A stretch of 64,000 nt of DNA from Streptomyces flavofungini (GCF_030388665.1 NZ_CP128846.1:4910501-4974500); one strand, 5' to 3'; counted from the first letter of the stretch, positions 19,423-28,560 are shown. Notes: generated from the letters alone by a model not told the origin. Numbers and translations: made by a program.

Positions 19423-20289
19423 GTGCCCAAGGTGTCCTCGGTGATCGTCCCGTACGCGTCGTACCTGCGTGTGTATGAGCCCCTGGCGGCTTTCCCTGAG
19501 CCCGAGCGCGGCCACTGGGCGCGCTACGCCCGCCGCCGGGACCGCCCCTCGTACCAGGACGAACTCCGCCGCTCCCTGGCCGATCTCGTGCCCACGCCGC
19601 CCGTTCCGGTGCCGGTGCACGAGAGCGGCGAGGCGTTCGTGGTGGAGACGGACGGCGTGGTGTGCGTCTGCCCCTGGCGGACCCGGCTGCGCGGCTGGCA
19701 GGCCCTCGGCGCTCTCGGCGGCCAGCTGCCCCCGCCGGTCCTCGACGCGGTCCTGCCGCCGGTGGTGCGCCGCCAGGCCGCCGCGGACTACGAGCAGTGG
19801 CTGGCCCGCAACCCGGACGCGCGCCCCTGGATCCGCACGGCGACCTGGCACGTGCCGCTGAACTGGTTCGTCCTCGTCACGGACGAGGAGCGGCTGTACG
19901 AGCCCGGGGGCGCCGAGGGCGAGGAGACGTCCGCGGGGTCCGGGGGGCCGGTGCTGCGGTACCGCACGCCGATGGTGCAGGCGCGGCGCCGGGTGGCGCG
20001 GGGCCTGAAGGCGCTGCGGGACGCGATGGACGAGGGGCCGCTCATCGACGGCCTGGTGGACGTCGGGCGGTGGCTGGAGGAGTTCCACCCGCGCTCCCTG
20101 GTGGAGCTCGACTACGGCGGCCTGGTGCACGCGGTGCCGGAGGAGCTGCTCGACGAGGACCACTCGGCGGCGGACGTGGCGGCCGGGATCGAGGCGCTGC
20201 GGGCCGGTGACGGGGTGGGGGCCGGCGAGGCGTATGCGAGGCTCGTGGAGCGCTGGCGCGCGGTGCGGGAGCGGCAGTTCTCGAACTGA
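19423..20289 (+). CDS. Conserved hypothetical protein
   Basis: The 288-residue soluble protein has no membrane segment or signal peptide. Recognisable pieces are VIVPYASYLRVYEPLAAFP at the start, VCVCPWRTRLRGWQALGAL and DYEQWLARNPDARPWIRTAT. The region RWLEEFHPRSLVELDYGGL is followed by an acidic, Ala-rich C-terminus. It is conserved between vdh and bldC in streptomycetes, but I know of no function. GTG 19423 is chosen for the very strong GGGGAGGGGAGGAG site ahead of it. The domain is not recognised. Confidence 0.8.
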   Translation: MPKVSSVIVPYASYLRVYEPLAAFPEPERGHWARYARRRDRPSYQDELRRSLADLVPTPPVPVPVHESGEAFVVETDGVVCVCPWRTRLRGWQALGALGGQLPPPVLDAVLPPVVRRQAAADYEQWLARNPDARPWIRTATWHVPLNWFVLVTDEERLYEPGGAEGEETSAGSGGPVLRYRTPMVQARRRVARGLKALRDAMDEGPLIDGLVDVGRWLEEFHPRSLVELDYGGLVHAVPEELLDEDHSAADVAAGIEALRAGDGVGAGEAYARLVERWRAVRERQFSN

Positions 20290-20823
20290 ACGCCGTTCGG
20301 ACCTCCGACTGAGCGACGCCGGTCCCCGACCGGTGCGGCGCTCCGGCCTGCTCTCATGGAGAGCGCTTGTCCCGGTGCCGGGACGTAGGTCCCGATCCGG
20401 GCCTTTGCCTCAAGCGTGATGGACCGCACTTAAGTCACCCTTGCGCCGATCGGCCTTCCTCATGCCAAAATAGGACAAGGAGTCCGGAGAGGGCTCCTTC
20501 CGTTCAACTATGGGCGGAATGCTCTGCATTGCACGCTATGGGGGGTCTGTTGACTCCTGATCGCTCTGTGACTGATCGTCACTGTGGCGTGACTGTCCGC
20601 TATGGCATGGTCCATCGGCTTCCGTCGCTGATGGACACCTGGGAGGGCAATTCCATCGGTTTGGCCGACGCGGCTGGACGGATGGTGTAGTTGTAGTGCC
20701 GAGGACAAGCCGTTCGTCCTATAACCGACTCGACTCGCGTCCGCCATTTCGGGCAACGCGGGTCAAGGTGCAGAATTTAGAGGAATGAACCGAGAAGGTT
20801 CGGTTCTCCCGAGGAGGCCGCTC
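20290..20823. promoter_or_regulatory. Long low-GC upstream region of bldC
   Basis: These 534 bp are clearly less GC-rich than the flanks and must carry the bldC promoter(s). A 50-codon frame (20538-20690, ATG GGG GGT..) has many A/T third positions and no ribosome binding site, so it is not called. A small hairpin, AACCGA/TCGGTT, lies at 20787-20804 in the leader. GAGGAGG before bldC is the ribosome binding site. Confidence 0.5.
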
Positions 20824-21030
20824 ATGACCGCTCGCACCCCTGATGCCGAGCCGCTGCTGACCCCGGCTGAGGTCGCCACGATGTTCCGCGTCGACCCGAA
20901 GACGGTCACGCGCTGGGCCAAGGCTGGCAAGCTCACGTCGATTCGCACGCTCGGCGGGCACCGCCGTTACCGCGAGGCTGAGGTCCGCGCCCTGCTGGCG
21001 GGTATCCCCCAGCAGCGCAGCGAGGCCTGA
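20824..21030 (+). CDS. bldC: Developmental regulator BldC (MerR-like DNA-binding protein)
   Basis: The protein is 68 residues, the canonical BldC size. It consists of one MerR-type winged helix-turn-helix: LLTPAEVATMFRVDPKTVTR then WAKAGKLTSIRTLGGHRRYR, with no effector domain. BldC binds DNA as head-to-tail oligomers on direct repeats and delays the onset of sporulation in Streptomyces. The ATG at 20824 follows GAGGAGG at the right distance; an in-frame upstream ATG at 20785 would add 13 unrelated residues. A true intrinsic terminator follows about 165 bp downstream. Confidence 0.97.
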   Translation: MTARTPDAEPLLTPAEVATMFRVDPKTVTRWAKAGKLTSIRTLGGHRRYREAEVRALLAGIPQQRSEA

Positions 21031-21194
21031 GCACGGCGTTTGTGAACTAAGCAGCAATAAGCAGTACACATCGGATGATGAGCTCGACCGCTGCCGGGTC
21101 CCCCAACCTGGCCGTAACGTCCGACATATAGCTACACGCGACACGGGACCCGCCCCAACGGGCCCCACGCCTGATCGTTCTGGGTGCGTCGTTG

Positions 21195-21230
21195 ATCGCG
21201 CTGGACTCCGCCGGGTCCAGCGCGATTTTT
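21195..21230 (+). terminator. bldC intrinsic terminator
   Basis: An 11-bp stem (ATCGCGCTGGA and complement) is followed directly by five T residues. This is one of the few classical rho-independent terminators in the window. Confidence 0.9.
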
Positions 21231-21390
21231 CATGCCCGCGTGCCCCCTGGCGGCCCCCGCCGGCCGCCGTCCCCCGGCTGGGTGCGCGCTGTTGGGGGCC
21301 TCTGTGAGCCGTCCTGTTGATCCCTGGGGGACCCTGTCGGGCGAGCCGTACGGGGTCGGGGGGCACGCCGTCAAGGCGGCGCGTCAGGTG

Positions 21391-21572
21391 GTGCAATTGC
21401 ACATATTAGATTGACCTGTTGTAGGGCAGGTGTAAGTTCCGGGGTTTCCAAAACTCGTTCGGTGACTACCGTCACACGAACCGTGGCTTGTTGCCCTGAC
21501 TGCCCGTGCGCTAAAGGGGCGAAGCGCGCCGACACCGGGACGACTCCCCCGGAGAGCGCTCCCGCTCTCCGC
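21391..21572 (+). ncRNA. Candidate small RNA or leader with promoter and two hairpins
   Basis: A palindrome GTGCAATTGCAC (21391-21402) is followed by a sigma-70-like promoter, TTGACC (21411) with a 16-bp spacer to TAAGTT (21433). Next comes a perfect inverted repeat of 10-bp arms (GTTCGGTGAC / GTCAC-A-CGAAC, 21457-21481). A GC hairpin CGGAGAGCG-N4-CGCTCTCCG ends near 21572. No convincing protein frame begins here, and the next gene lies on the opposite strand. A transcript of about 130 nt is plausible but unproven. Confidence 0.3.
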
Positions 21573-21613
21573 TCAGCTTCCCACTGGACGGGTGGGGCGC
21601 GCCTCGGCTTTGG

Positions 21614-21901
21614 TCATGCCTTGGGAGGACTTTCGTCCGCGCGTTGCTCAACGGCCTCATGGGCCTCAGAGGCCTCGGCGGCCTCTGGGGCGCCCTCCAT
21701 CTCCGGGGCGGCCTCCGCGCCCTTCTCCGGGGCTTCCTCCGGGGTGTCGCGCGGGTCGCCGGAGGGTTCCATGGCGAGGCGCAGGAGTTGGTGGCAGATG
21801 GGACAGTGCCGGGTCAGGTGGCGGTAGCTGGTGGCTGCCGCGAGATGGGCGCGCAGCAGCGCGCGGGTCTCGTGCCGTGCGGACGCGGGGTATGCGGGCA
21901 T
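21614..21901 (-). CDS. DUF6274-like small protein with CxxC motif
   Basis: The 95-residue protein begins MPAYPASARHETRALLRAHL and contains RHCPICHQLLRLAM, a single CxxC with flanking His that could bind zinc. The tail is acidic and Glu/Ala-rich. The ATG at 21901 has GAGGAGG upstream. The pattern resembles a short streptomycete family (DUF6274) found near bldC; the function is unknown. The tail has a skewed composition and may be disordered. Confidence 0.7.
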   Translation of the reverse strand: MPAYPASARHETRALLRAHLAAATSYRHLTRHCPICHQLLRLAMEPSGDPRDTPEEAPEKGAEAAPEMEGAPEAAEASEAHEAVEQRADESPPKA

Positions 21902-22039
21902 GCGCCACCTCCTCGGGAGCGTGCGGCTCGCTCCCTGTTGTCTGGGGTACCGGCGGAATGTGACGCCGTCAACCCCGCTGCGCACGGGCACGACGCAGGG
22001 GGCCCGCCCCCTCGCGGGGTGCGGGCCTGAACGCGAAAA

Positions 22040-22068
22040 CGGGCCGCATCCTCATCGGATGCGGCCCG
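22040..22068 (-). terminator. Terminator downstream of tRNA-Asp (first copy)
   Basis: A 12-bp stem (CGGGCCGCATCC and complement) with a 5-nt loop lies 13 bp past the tRNA 3' end on the minus strand. Confidence 0.8.
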
Positions 22069-22081
22069 CTCTCCTTCACTG

Positions 22082-22156
22082 CGGTCCTGACGGGATTTGA
22101 ACCCGCGGCCTCCACCTTGACAGGGTGGCGAGCACTCCAAACTGCTCCACAGGACC
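22082..22156 (-). tRNA. tRNA-Asp (anticodon GTC), first copy
   Basis: This 75-nt minus-strand gene has acceptor stem GGTCCTG/CAGGACC, anticodon loop CTGTCAA (GTC), T-loop GTTCAAA and discriminator G. It is identical to the copy at 28935-29009. Confidence 0.96.
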
Positions 22157-22275
22157 AGGTTTCGCAGCTCCGATTGTTGCTCTGGGCTGCGAGAAAAGAC
22201 TGTACAGGAGGTCGGCTCCCTGGTCGAACTCGCTCTGGGTGAGCGGCTGGTTACAGCCGTGCGGCCGGAGGGGGC

Positions 22276-25200
22276 TCAGGGAGCGGCGGCGTCGATGGCC
22301 TTCACGATGCGTTTGTCCGAGACGGGGTACGCCGTGCCGAGGGCGTGCGCGAAGTAGCTGACGCGCAGCTCCTCGATCATCCAGCGGATGTCCAGGACCT
22401 CGCGCGGCACGGGCCGCCCCTGCGGCAGCTGCTCCAGGAGCCAGGCGTACTCGTCGCGCATCTCGCGGACCTTCTCCATGCGCGTGGTGTCCCGCTGGAC
22501 GCTCGTCGGCATCTGCTGGAGCCTGCGGTCCGCGGCGACCAGGTAGCGCATCAGGTCGGGCAGCCTGCGCAGCCCCGTCTCCGTGACGAAGCCGGGCTTG
22601 ATGAGGGCGTCGAGCTGCTCCCGCACGTCCGCGAGGTTCGCGAGCAGCGCCGGGCTCCTGGTGGACTTCAGGCGCCGCTCGCAGGCCTGCCAGGCGGCGA
22701 GGACCTGCTGGACCTGCGCGACGGCGTGCACGGTCGTGTCGACGATCTCGGCGCGCACCTTCTCGTACAGCTTGCGGTACGACTCCTCGTCCCACGCGGG
22801 CCCGCCGAAGTCCGCGATGAGCTTGTCCGCTGCGGCCCGCGCGCAGTCGTCGAAGAGGGCCTGCATGGAGCCGTGCGGATTCGCCGACAGGGCGAGCTTC
22901 TGGGCGTTGGTGAGCTTGTCCTGGGCGAACTTGGCCGGATTGACCGGGATGTTGCGCAGGATGAGGCGGCGGGTGCCCCGCCACATCGCGCCCGTCTGCT
23001 CCGCCTCGGTGTCGAAGAGGCGTACGGAGACGGTGTCGCCGTCGTCGACCAGGGCCGGGAAGGCCTTCACGGGCTGGCCCGCCCGCCGGGTCTCGAAGAC
23101 GCGGGAGAGCGTGCCGATGGTCCAGTCCGTGAGGCCGGTGCGCTCCACGGACTCCCCGCCCGAGCGCTCGGCCGTCGCGGCGGCCGCCTGTGACAGGGCC
23201 TTGCGGGCCTTCGGCTTGAGCCGGAGCTTCAGGGCCTCGAGGTCCTTGTCCTCGGCGAGCTTGCGGCGCCGCTCGTCGGTGATCCGGAACGTGATCTTCA
23301 AGTGGTCCGGTACGCGGCTCAGGTCGAAGTCGTCGCCGTGCACGGGCACGCCGACCATCTTCTGCAGCTCGCGCCCGAGCGTGACGTGCAGCGGCTCCTG
23401 GAGGGGGGTGGCCCGCTGCAGGAACTCCTTGGCGTAGTTGGGCGCGGGGACGTAGTGGCGGCGGATCGGCTTCGGCAGGGAGCGGATCAGCTCGGTGACG
23501 ACCTCCTCGCGCAGGCCGGGGATCTGCCAGTCGAAGCCGTCGGGCGAGACCTGGTTGAGCACCTGGAGCGGGATGTGGACGGTCACGCCGTCCGCGTCCG
23601 CGCCCGGCTCGAACTGGTACGTCACCCTGAACTTCAGCGGCCCCTGGCGCCAGCTGTCCGGATAGTCGTTCTTCGACACGTCGCCCGCGCGCTCGTTGAT
23701 GAGCATCGACCGCTCGAAGTCGAGCAGCTCGGAGGCTGCGCCTCCTTCTTGGAGCTTCTTCTTCCACCAGGAGTCGAAGTGCGCCCCCGACACCACGTGC
23801 TCGGGCACCCGCTGGTCGTAGAAGTCGAACAGGGTCTCGTCGTCGACGAGGATGTCGCGGCGCCGGGCCCGGTGCTCCAGCTCCTCGACCTCGGTGAGCA
23901 GCCGGCGGTTGTCGGCGAAGAACTTGTGGTGCGTGCGCCAGTCACCCTCGACCAAGGCATTGCGAATGAAAAGTTCCCGGGAGACCTCGGGGTCGATCCG
24001 GCCGTAATTCACCTTGCGGTCGGTGACGATCGGGACGCCGTACAGCGTCACCTTCTCGTACGCCATGACGGCCGCCTGGTCCTTCTCCCAGTGCGGCTCG
24101 CTGTATGTGCGCTTGAGCAGGTGCTGGGCCAGCGGCTCGATCCACTCGGGCTCGATCCTCGCGTTGACGCGGGCCCACAGCCGGGACGTCTCGACCAGCT
24201 CGGCCGACATGATGAAGCGCGGGGGCTTCTTGAAGAGGGCCGAGCCGGGGAAGACCGCGAACTTGGCGCTCCGCGCGCCCAGGTACTCGTTCTTCGCGCC
24301 TTCTTTGACGTCCTTCATGCCGATGTGGGACAGCAGCCCGGCGAGCAGCGAGAGATGGACCTGCTTGTCGCCCGCGTCGTCGTCGTTCAGACGGACGCCG
24401 AGCTGCTTGGCCACCGTGCGCAGCTGGGTGTAGATGTCCTGCCACTCACGGATCCGCAGGAAGTTCAGATACTCGCGTTTGCACAAGCGGCGGAACGCGG
24501 AGGAGCCGAGCTCCTTCTGCTGCTCGCGGACGTACCGCCACAGGTTCAGATACGCGAGGAAGTCGGACGTCTCGTCCTTGAAGCGGGCGTGCTGCTGGTC
24601 GGCCTGCGTCTGCTTGTCGGCGGGGCGCTCGCGCGGGTCCTGGATGGACAGCGCGGCCGCGATCACCATGACCTCGCGCACACAGCCGTTCTTGTCGGCC
24701 TCCAGGACCATCCGGGCGAGCCGCGGGTCCACGGGCAGCTGGGCCAGCTTGCGGCCCTGCTGCGTGAGCCGCTTCTTCGGGTCCTTCTGGGTGGGGTCGA
24801 GGGCGCCGAGCTCCTGGAGGAGCTGCACGCCGTCGCGGATGTTGCGGTGGTCCGGCGGGTCGATGAAGGGGAACTTCTCGATGTCGCCGAGCCCGGCCGC
24901 GGTCATCTGCAGGATGACGGAGGCGAGGTTCGTGCGCAGGATCTCCGCGTCCGTGAACTCGGGGCGGGCGAGGAAGTCCTCCTCGCTGTACAGCCGGATG
25001 CAGATGCCGTCCGACGTACGGCCGCAGCGGCCCTTGCGCTGGTTGGCGCTGGCCTGGCTGATCGCCTCGATGGGCAGGCGCTGCACCTTCGTGCGGTGGC
25101 TGTAGCGGGAGATGCGGGCGGTGCCCGGGTCGATGACGTACTTGATGCCCGGGACCGTCAGGGACGTCTCGGCGACGTTGGTCGCCAGGACGATTCTTCG

Positions 25201-26235
25201 CGCTGTTCCTGCACCGGGCCGCTGGAACACGCGGTGCTGCTCGGCGTGCGACAGCCGGGCGTAGAGGGGGAGGACCTCGGTGAACCTGTAGTTCTTCTTG
25301 TTCAGCGCGTCCGCCGTGTCCCGGATCTCGCGCTCGCCGGACAGGAAGACCAGGATGTCGCCCTTGCCCTCGGCCTGGAGCTCCTCGACGGCGTCCGTGA
25401 TCGCGGTGATCTGGTCGCGGTCGGGGTCGTCGTTGTCCTCTTCCAGGAGCGGGCGGTACCGCACCTCCACCGGATACGTCCGGCCGCTGACCTCGACGAT
25501 CGGTGCGTCCCCGAAGTGGCGCGCGAAGCGCTCCGGGTCGATGGTCGCGGAGGTGATGACCACCTTCAGGTCCGGGCGCTTCGGCAGCAGCTGCGCGAGA
25601 TAGCCGAGCAGGAAGTCGATGTTCAGGGACCGCTCGTGGGCCTCGTCGATGATGATCGTGTCGTACGCGCGCAGCTCGCGGTCCGTCTGGATCTCGGCGA
25701 GCAGGATGCCGTCCGTCATCAGCTTCACGTACGTGCCGTCGCTCACCTGGTCCGTGAAGCGGACCTTCCAGCCGACCGCCTCGCCGAGCGGCGTGTTCAG
25801 CTCGTCGGCCACCCGCTCCGCGACCGTGCGGGCCGCGAGGCGGCGCGGCTGCGTGTGCCCGATCAGGCCGCGCACGCCCCGGCCGAGCTCCAGACAGATC
25901 TTCGGGATCTGGGTCGTCTTGCCCGAGCCCGTCTCACCCGCGACGATCACGACCTGGTGGTCGCGGATCGCCTCGGCGATCTCGTCCTTCTTCTGGCTGA
26001 CCGGCAGTTGCTCCGGATACGTGATCGCGGGCACGCCGGCGGCGCGGCCCGCCATGTGGGCCGCGGCCTTCTCGACGTCCGCCGCGATCTCCGCGAGAAC
26101 GGCGGCGCGGGCCTCGGGCTTGCGGATCCGGCGCGCACCTTCGAGCCGCCTGCCGATCCGGTGCTCATCGCGCAGCGAGAGCTCCGTCAGGCGGGGGGCG
26201 AGGGCGTCGAGGGTGAGGGCGGGCTGCGTAGACAT
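22276..26235 (-). CDS. hrpA: ATP-dependent RNA helicase HrpA (DEAH box)
   Basis: This large cytosolic DEAH-box helicase has 1319 residues, the normal HrpA length. Walker A GETGSGKT is at residues 100-107, followed by HTQPRRLAARTVAERVADEL, the DEAH box in IIIDEAHERSLNIDFLLGYL, VITSATIDPERF, FLSGEREI and ATNVAETSLTVPGI. The arginine-finger region is QRKGRCGRTSDGICIRLYSE. HA2, OB-fold and a long DUF3418-type C-terminal half follow. HrpA-type proteins remodel RNA and have been implicated in mRNA processing and in rescue of stalled ribosomes in E. coli. It is a single gene between tRNA-Asp and a short secreted protein gene on the other strand. Confidence 0.95.
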   Translation of the reverse strand: MSTQPALTLDALAPRLTELSLRDEHRIGRRLEGARRIRKPEARAAVLAEIAADVEKAAAHMAGRAAGVPAITYPEQLPVSQKKDEIAEAIRDHQVVIVAGETGSGKTTQIPKICLELGRGVRGLIGHTQPRRLAARTVAERVADELNTPLGEAVGWKVRFTDQVSDGTYVKLMTDGILLAEIQTDRELRAYDTIIIDEAHERSLNIDFLLGYLAQLLPKRPDLKVVITSATIDPERFARHFGDAPIVEVSGRTYPVEVRYRPLLEEDNDDPDRDQITAITDAVEELQAEGKGDILVFLSGEREIRDTADALNKKNYRFTEVLPLYARLSHAEQHRVFQRPGAGTARRIVLATNVAETSLTVPGIKYVIDPGTARISRYSHRTKVQRLPIEAISQASANQRKGRCGRTSDGICIRLYSEEDFLARPEFTDAEILRTNLASVILQMTAAGLGDIEKFPFIDPPDHRNIRDGVQLLQELGALDPTQKDPKKRLTQQGRKLAQLPVDPRLARMVLEADKNGCVREVMVIAAALSIQDPRERPADKQTQADQQHARFKDETSDFLAYLNLWRYVREQQKELGSSAFRRLCKREYLNFLRIREWQDIYTQLRTVAKQLGVRLNDDDAGDKQVHLSLLAGLLSHIGMKDVKEGAKNEYLGARSAKFAVFPGSALFKKPPRFIMSAELVETSRLWARVNARIEPEWIEPLAQHLLKRTYSEPHWEKDQAAVMAYEKVTLYGVPIVTDRKVNYGRIDPEVSRELFIRNALVEGDWRTHHKFFADNRRLLTEVEELEHRARRRDILVDDETLFDFYDQRVPEHVVSGAHFDSWWKKKLQEGGAASELLDFERSMLINERAGDVSKNDYPDSWRQGPLKFRVTYQFEPGADADGVTVHIPLQVLNQVSPDGFDWQIPGLREEVVTELIRSLPKPIRRHYVPAPNYAKEFLQRATPLQEPLHVTLGRELQKMVGVPVHGDDFDLSRVPDHLKITFRITDERRRKLAEDKDLEALKLRLKPKARKALSQAAAATAERSGGESVERTGLTDWTIGTLSRVFETRRAGQPVKAFPALVDDGDTVSVRLFDTEAEQTGAMWRGTRRLILRNIPVNPAKFAQDKLTNAQKLALSANPHGSMQALFDDCARAAADKLIADFGGPAWDEESYRKLYEKVRAEIVDTTVHAVAQVQQVLAAWQACERRLKSTRSPALLANLADVREQLDALIKPGFVTETGLRRLPDLMRYLVAADRRLQQMPTSVQRDTTRMEKVREMRDEYAWLLEQLPQGRPVPREVLDIRWMIEELRVSYFAHALGTAYPVSDKRIVKAIDAAAP

Positions 26236-26318
26236 ACGCGGTCCAGGATCTCACCCGGCGCTCGGGAACGGCCAACCGATTTCCCGTGGGGCACGGGGGA
26301 ACACGTACGATTCCGGGC

Positions 26319-26765
26319 ATGTGGTCCCGGGCCCGGCTTGCTTGGCGCCTCCTGGTGGGGGTGCTGGTCGTCGTGCTCGGGGTCGGGGTGCTGTGTGGCT
26401 CCGCGGGGGCTGCCGGGGCGACCGGGGTGTCTGGGGCGACCGGGGTGCCCGGGGCGATGGGGGTGCCCGGGGCGGTTGTGTCGTCCGGGGCTGTGTCGGC
26501 CGGGGGCACCGAAGCGCCGGTGTTCGTCGCCGAGCGCCAAGGCGTGCCCGGGTGCGGTCAGGGTGGCGACAAGGGTGACGTGCAGCGGCCCGCCGCGCCG
26601 CCGCGTTCCCCCACCTCCTACGAGCTGCTTCCCGCCCTCTACGACACCCGGGCCGGCACCTGCTCCTGGGTCGCCGACCAGGCCTTCCTGATCCTCTCGC
26701 CCGGCCGGGCGCCGCCCGCCCTGGTGCCGCCCTCGCCGATGGACCTCTCCGTTCTGCGTGTGTAG
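26319..26765 (+). CDS. Hypothetical secreted protein with collagen-like Gly repeats
   Basis: The 148-residue protein has a signal peptide (WRLLVGVLVVVLGVGVLCGS). A short G-x-y low-complexity stretch follows (GATGVSGATGVPGAMGVPGA), then a region with two cysteines (QGVPGCGQGG and GTCSWVADQ) ending LPALYDTRAGTCSW. The ATG at 26319 starts directly before the signal peptide; no strong ribosome binding site is visible. It precedes the DsbA/CcdA pair, which could oxidise its cysteines, but that link is speculative. Confidence 0.6.
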   Translation: MWSRARLAWRLLVGVLVVVLGVGVLCGSAGAAGATGVSGATGVPGAMGVPGAVVSSGAVSAGGTEAPVFVAERQGVPGCGQGGDKGDVQRPAAPPRSPTSYELLPALYDTRAGTCSWVADQAFLILSPGRAPPALVPPSPMDLSVLRV

Positions 26766-26805
26766 GAGGCCCCTGTCCCAGGGGCCCTCAGCCGCGTACG
26801 CGTAC

Positions 26806-26850
26806 ACGTACGCATCCCATGCATCTCACGCATCACACGCATCACACGCA
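26806..26850. repeat. CATCACACG-type short tandem repeats
   Basis: Several copies of a 9-10 base unit around CACGCATCA follow one another in the leader of the DsbA-like gene. The unit partly overlaps the possible ribosome binding site (CAGGAGAAG, 26850-26858). Confidence 0.6.
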
Positions 26851-26869
26851 TCAGGAGAAGTGCATCAGC

Positions 26870-27721
26870 ATGTCGTCATCCACGGGCAAGTCGTCCACGG
26901 GCAAGTCGTCCACGGGCAAGTCGTCCACGTCCACCAGCAAGGCCGCCGCCCGCGCCCAGCAGGCCGCGCGCGAGAAGGCCGCCGCCCGCAAGAAGAAGAA
27001 CCTCGCCCTCGTCGCCGGTGTGGTCGTCGTCGCCGCGATCCTCGGCGTCGCCTCGTACACCGCCTCCAAGCCAGAGAAGGCGTCCACCGCCACCGCCGAG
27101 AAGTCCTCCGGCTCCGGCGAGACCGGCGCCTCCCCGCGCAAGGGCGTCTACCCCGAGCTGGCCGCCCTCGCCCGCCGTGACGCCAAGGACCCACTGGCCC
27201 AGGGCAAGGCCGACGCGCCTGTCGTCATGATCGAGTACGCCGACTTCAAGTGCGGCTTCTGCGGGAAGTTCGCCCGGGACACCGAGCCCGACCTGGTCGA
27301 GAAGTACGTCGAGGACGGCACCCTGCGCATCGAGTGGCGCAACTTCCCGATCTTCGGCGAGGACTCCGAGCGGGCCGCGCGCGGGGCCTGGGCGGCCGGC
27401 CGGCAGGGCAAGTTCTGGGAGTTCCACGAGGCCGCGTACGCGGACGGGGCCAAGGAGAAGGGCTTCGGGGACGGGCGGCTGAAGGAGCTGGCCCGGGAGG
27501 CCGGGGTCGGGGACGTCGAGCGGTTCGCCCGGGACGCCGGGAGCGATGCCGCTCGGGCCGCCGTGAAGAAGGACCAGGAGGAGGGGTACAAGCTCGGTGC
27601 CACCTCCACGCCGTCGTTCCTCGTGAACGGGCAGCCGATCGCGGGGGCGCAGCCGGACGCCGTGTTCGAGCAGGCCATCGACGCGGCGAAGGCAGAGGCG
27701 GCCGAGGGCAAGAAGAAGTGA
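26870..27721 (+). CDS. DsbA-like thiol oxidoreductase, membrane anchored
   Basis: The 283-residue protein has a Ser/Thr/Gly/Lys-rich cytoplasmic head encoded by direct repeats (SSTGK repeated), a single transmembrane anchor (NLALVAGVVVVAAILGVASY, about 45-64) and an extracytoplasmic thioredoxin-fold domain. The active site is CGFC within YADFKCGFCGKFA, and the cis-proline loop is GATSTPSFLVNG. The domain is of the DsbA/Thioredoxin_4 type that oxidises or isomerises disulfides in exported proteins. ATG 26870 is preferred; an upstream in-frame ATG at 26819 adds His/Thr repeats. It overlaps the CcdA-like gene by GTGA, so electron transfer between the two is likely. Confidence 0.88.
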   Translation: MSSSTGKSSTGKSSTGKSSTSTSKAAARAQQAAREKAAARKKKNLALVAGVVVVAAILGVASYTASKPEKASTATAEKSSGSGETGASPRKGVYPELAALARRDAKDPLAQGKADAPVVMIEYADFKCGFCGKFARDTEPDLVEKYVEDGTLRIEWRNFPIFGEDSERAARGAWAAGRQGKFWEFHEAAYADGAKEKGFGDGRLKELAREAGVGDVERFARDAGSDAARAAVKKDQEEGYKLGATSTPSFLVNGQPIAGAQPDAVFEQAIDAAKAEAAEGKKK

Positions 27722-28560
27722 GCGCCGACGTCGGGTACTTCGCCGCCTTCCTGGCGGGGTTGCTGGCCCTGGTGAGCCCGTGCAGCGCCTTGTTGCTGCC
27801 CGCCTTCTTCGCCTACTCGATCGACTCCACCTCGCGGCTCCTCGCCCGTACCGGGATCTTCTACGCCGGGCTCGCCACGACGCTGGTGCCGCTCGGCGCC
27901 GCCGGGTCCGTGGCCGGGCGGTTCTTCTTCGGGCACCGGGAGCAGTTGGTGTTCTGGGCCGGGTGGCTGATCATCGCGCTCGGTGTCGCGCAGGTGGTGG
28001 GCCTCGGGTTCGCCTCGCGGCGCATGGCCGAGCTGTCCGGGCGGATCCGGCCCACGACGGCTGTGTCGGTGTACGCGCTGGGGGCCGTGTACGGGCTCGC
28101 CGGGTTCTGCGCGGGGCCGATCCTCGGGAGCGTGCTGACCGTGGCGGCCGTGAGCGGGAGTCCCGTGTACGGGGGCGCTCTCCTCGCCGTGTACGCCCTG
28201 GGGATGGCTGTGCCGCTGTTCGTTCTCGCCGTGCTGTGGGAGCGGTTCGAGTTGGGGCGGCGGCGGTGGCTGCGGGGGCGGGTGTTCCGGGTGGGGCGCT
28301 TCGAGCTGCATACGACGTCGGTGCTGTCCGGGCTGTTCTTCGTGCTGCTCGGGGGGTTGTTCCTGGCGTACGACGGGGCTGCGGCCTTGCCGGGGTTGCT
28401 GGACGTGGACGACTCGTTCGCCGTGCAGGAGTGGGCGGGGCGGCTCGGGGACGCTGTGCCGGACTGGATGATGCTGGTGGGGGTCGTCGTGGTGGTGGGG
28501 GGTGTGGTGCTGCTTCGGCGCCGTCGGTCCGCCGCGGCTGAGGCTGACGTGTCTGGGTGA
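27718..28560 (+). CDS. CcdA/DsbD-like membrane thiol-electron transporter
   Basis: The 280-residue integral membrane protein has about six to seven helices. Two conserved redox cysteines lie in equivalent positions of the internal repeat: VSPCSALLLPAFF and AGFCAGPILGS. CcdA-type proteins carry electrons from cytoplasmic thioredoxin to extracytoplasmic thioredoxin-fold partners. The GTG start overlaps the stop of the DsbA-like gene by four bases, giving an obligate pair. The C-terminal helix is followed by a short basic tail. Confidence 0.88.
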   Translation: MSADVGYFAAFLAGLLALVSPCSALLLPAFFAYSIDSTSRLLARTGIFYAGLATTLVPLGAAGSVAGRFFFGHREQLVFWAGWLIIALGVAQVVGLGFASRRMAELSGRIRPTTAVSVYALGAVYGLAGFCAGPILGSVLTVAAVSGSPVYGGALLAVYALGMAVPLFVLAVLWERFELGRRRWLRGRVFRVGRFELHTTSVLSGLFFVLLGGLFLAYDGAAALPGLLDVDDSFAVQEWAGRLGDAVPDWMMLVGVVVVVGGVVLLRRRRSAAAEADVSG

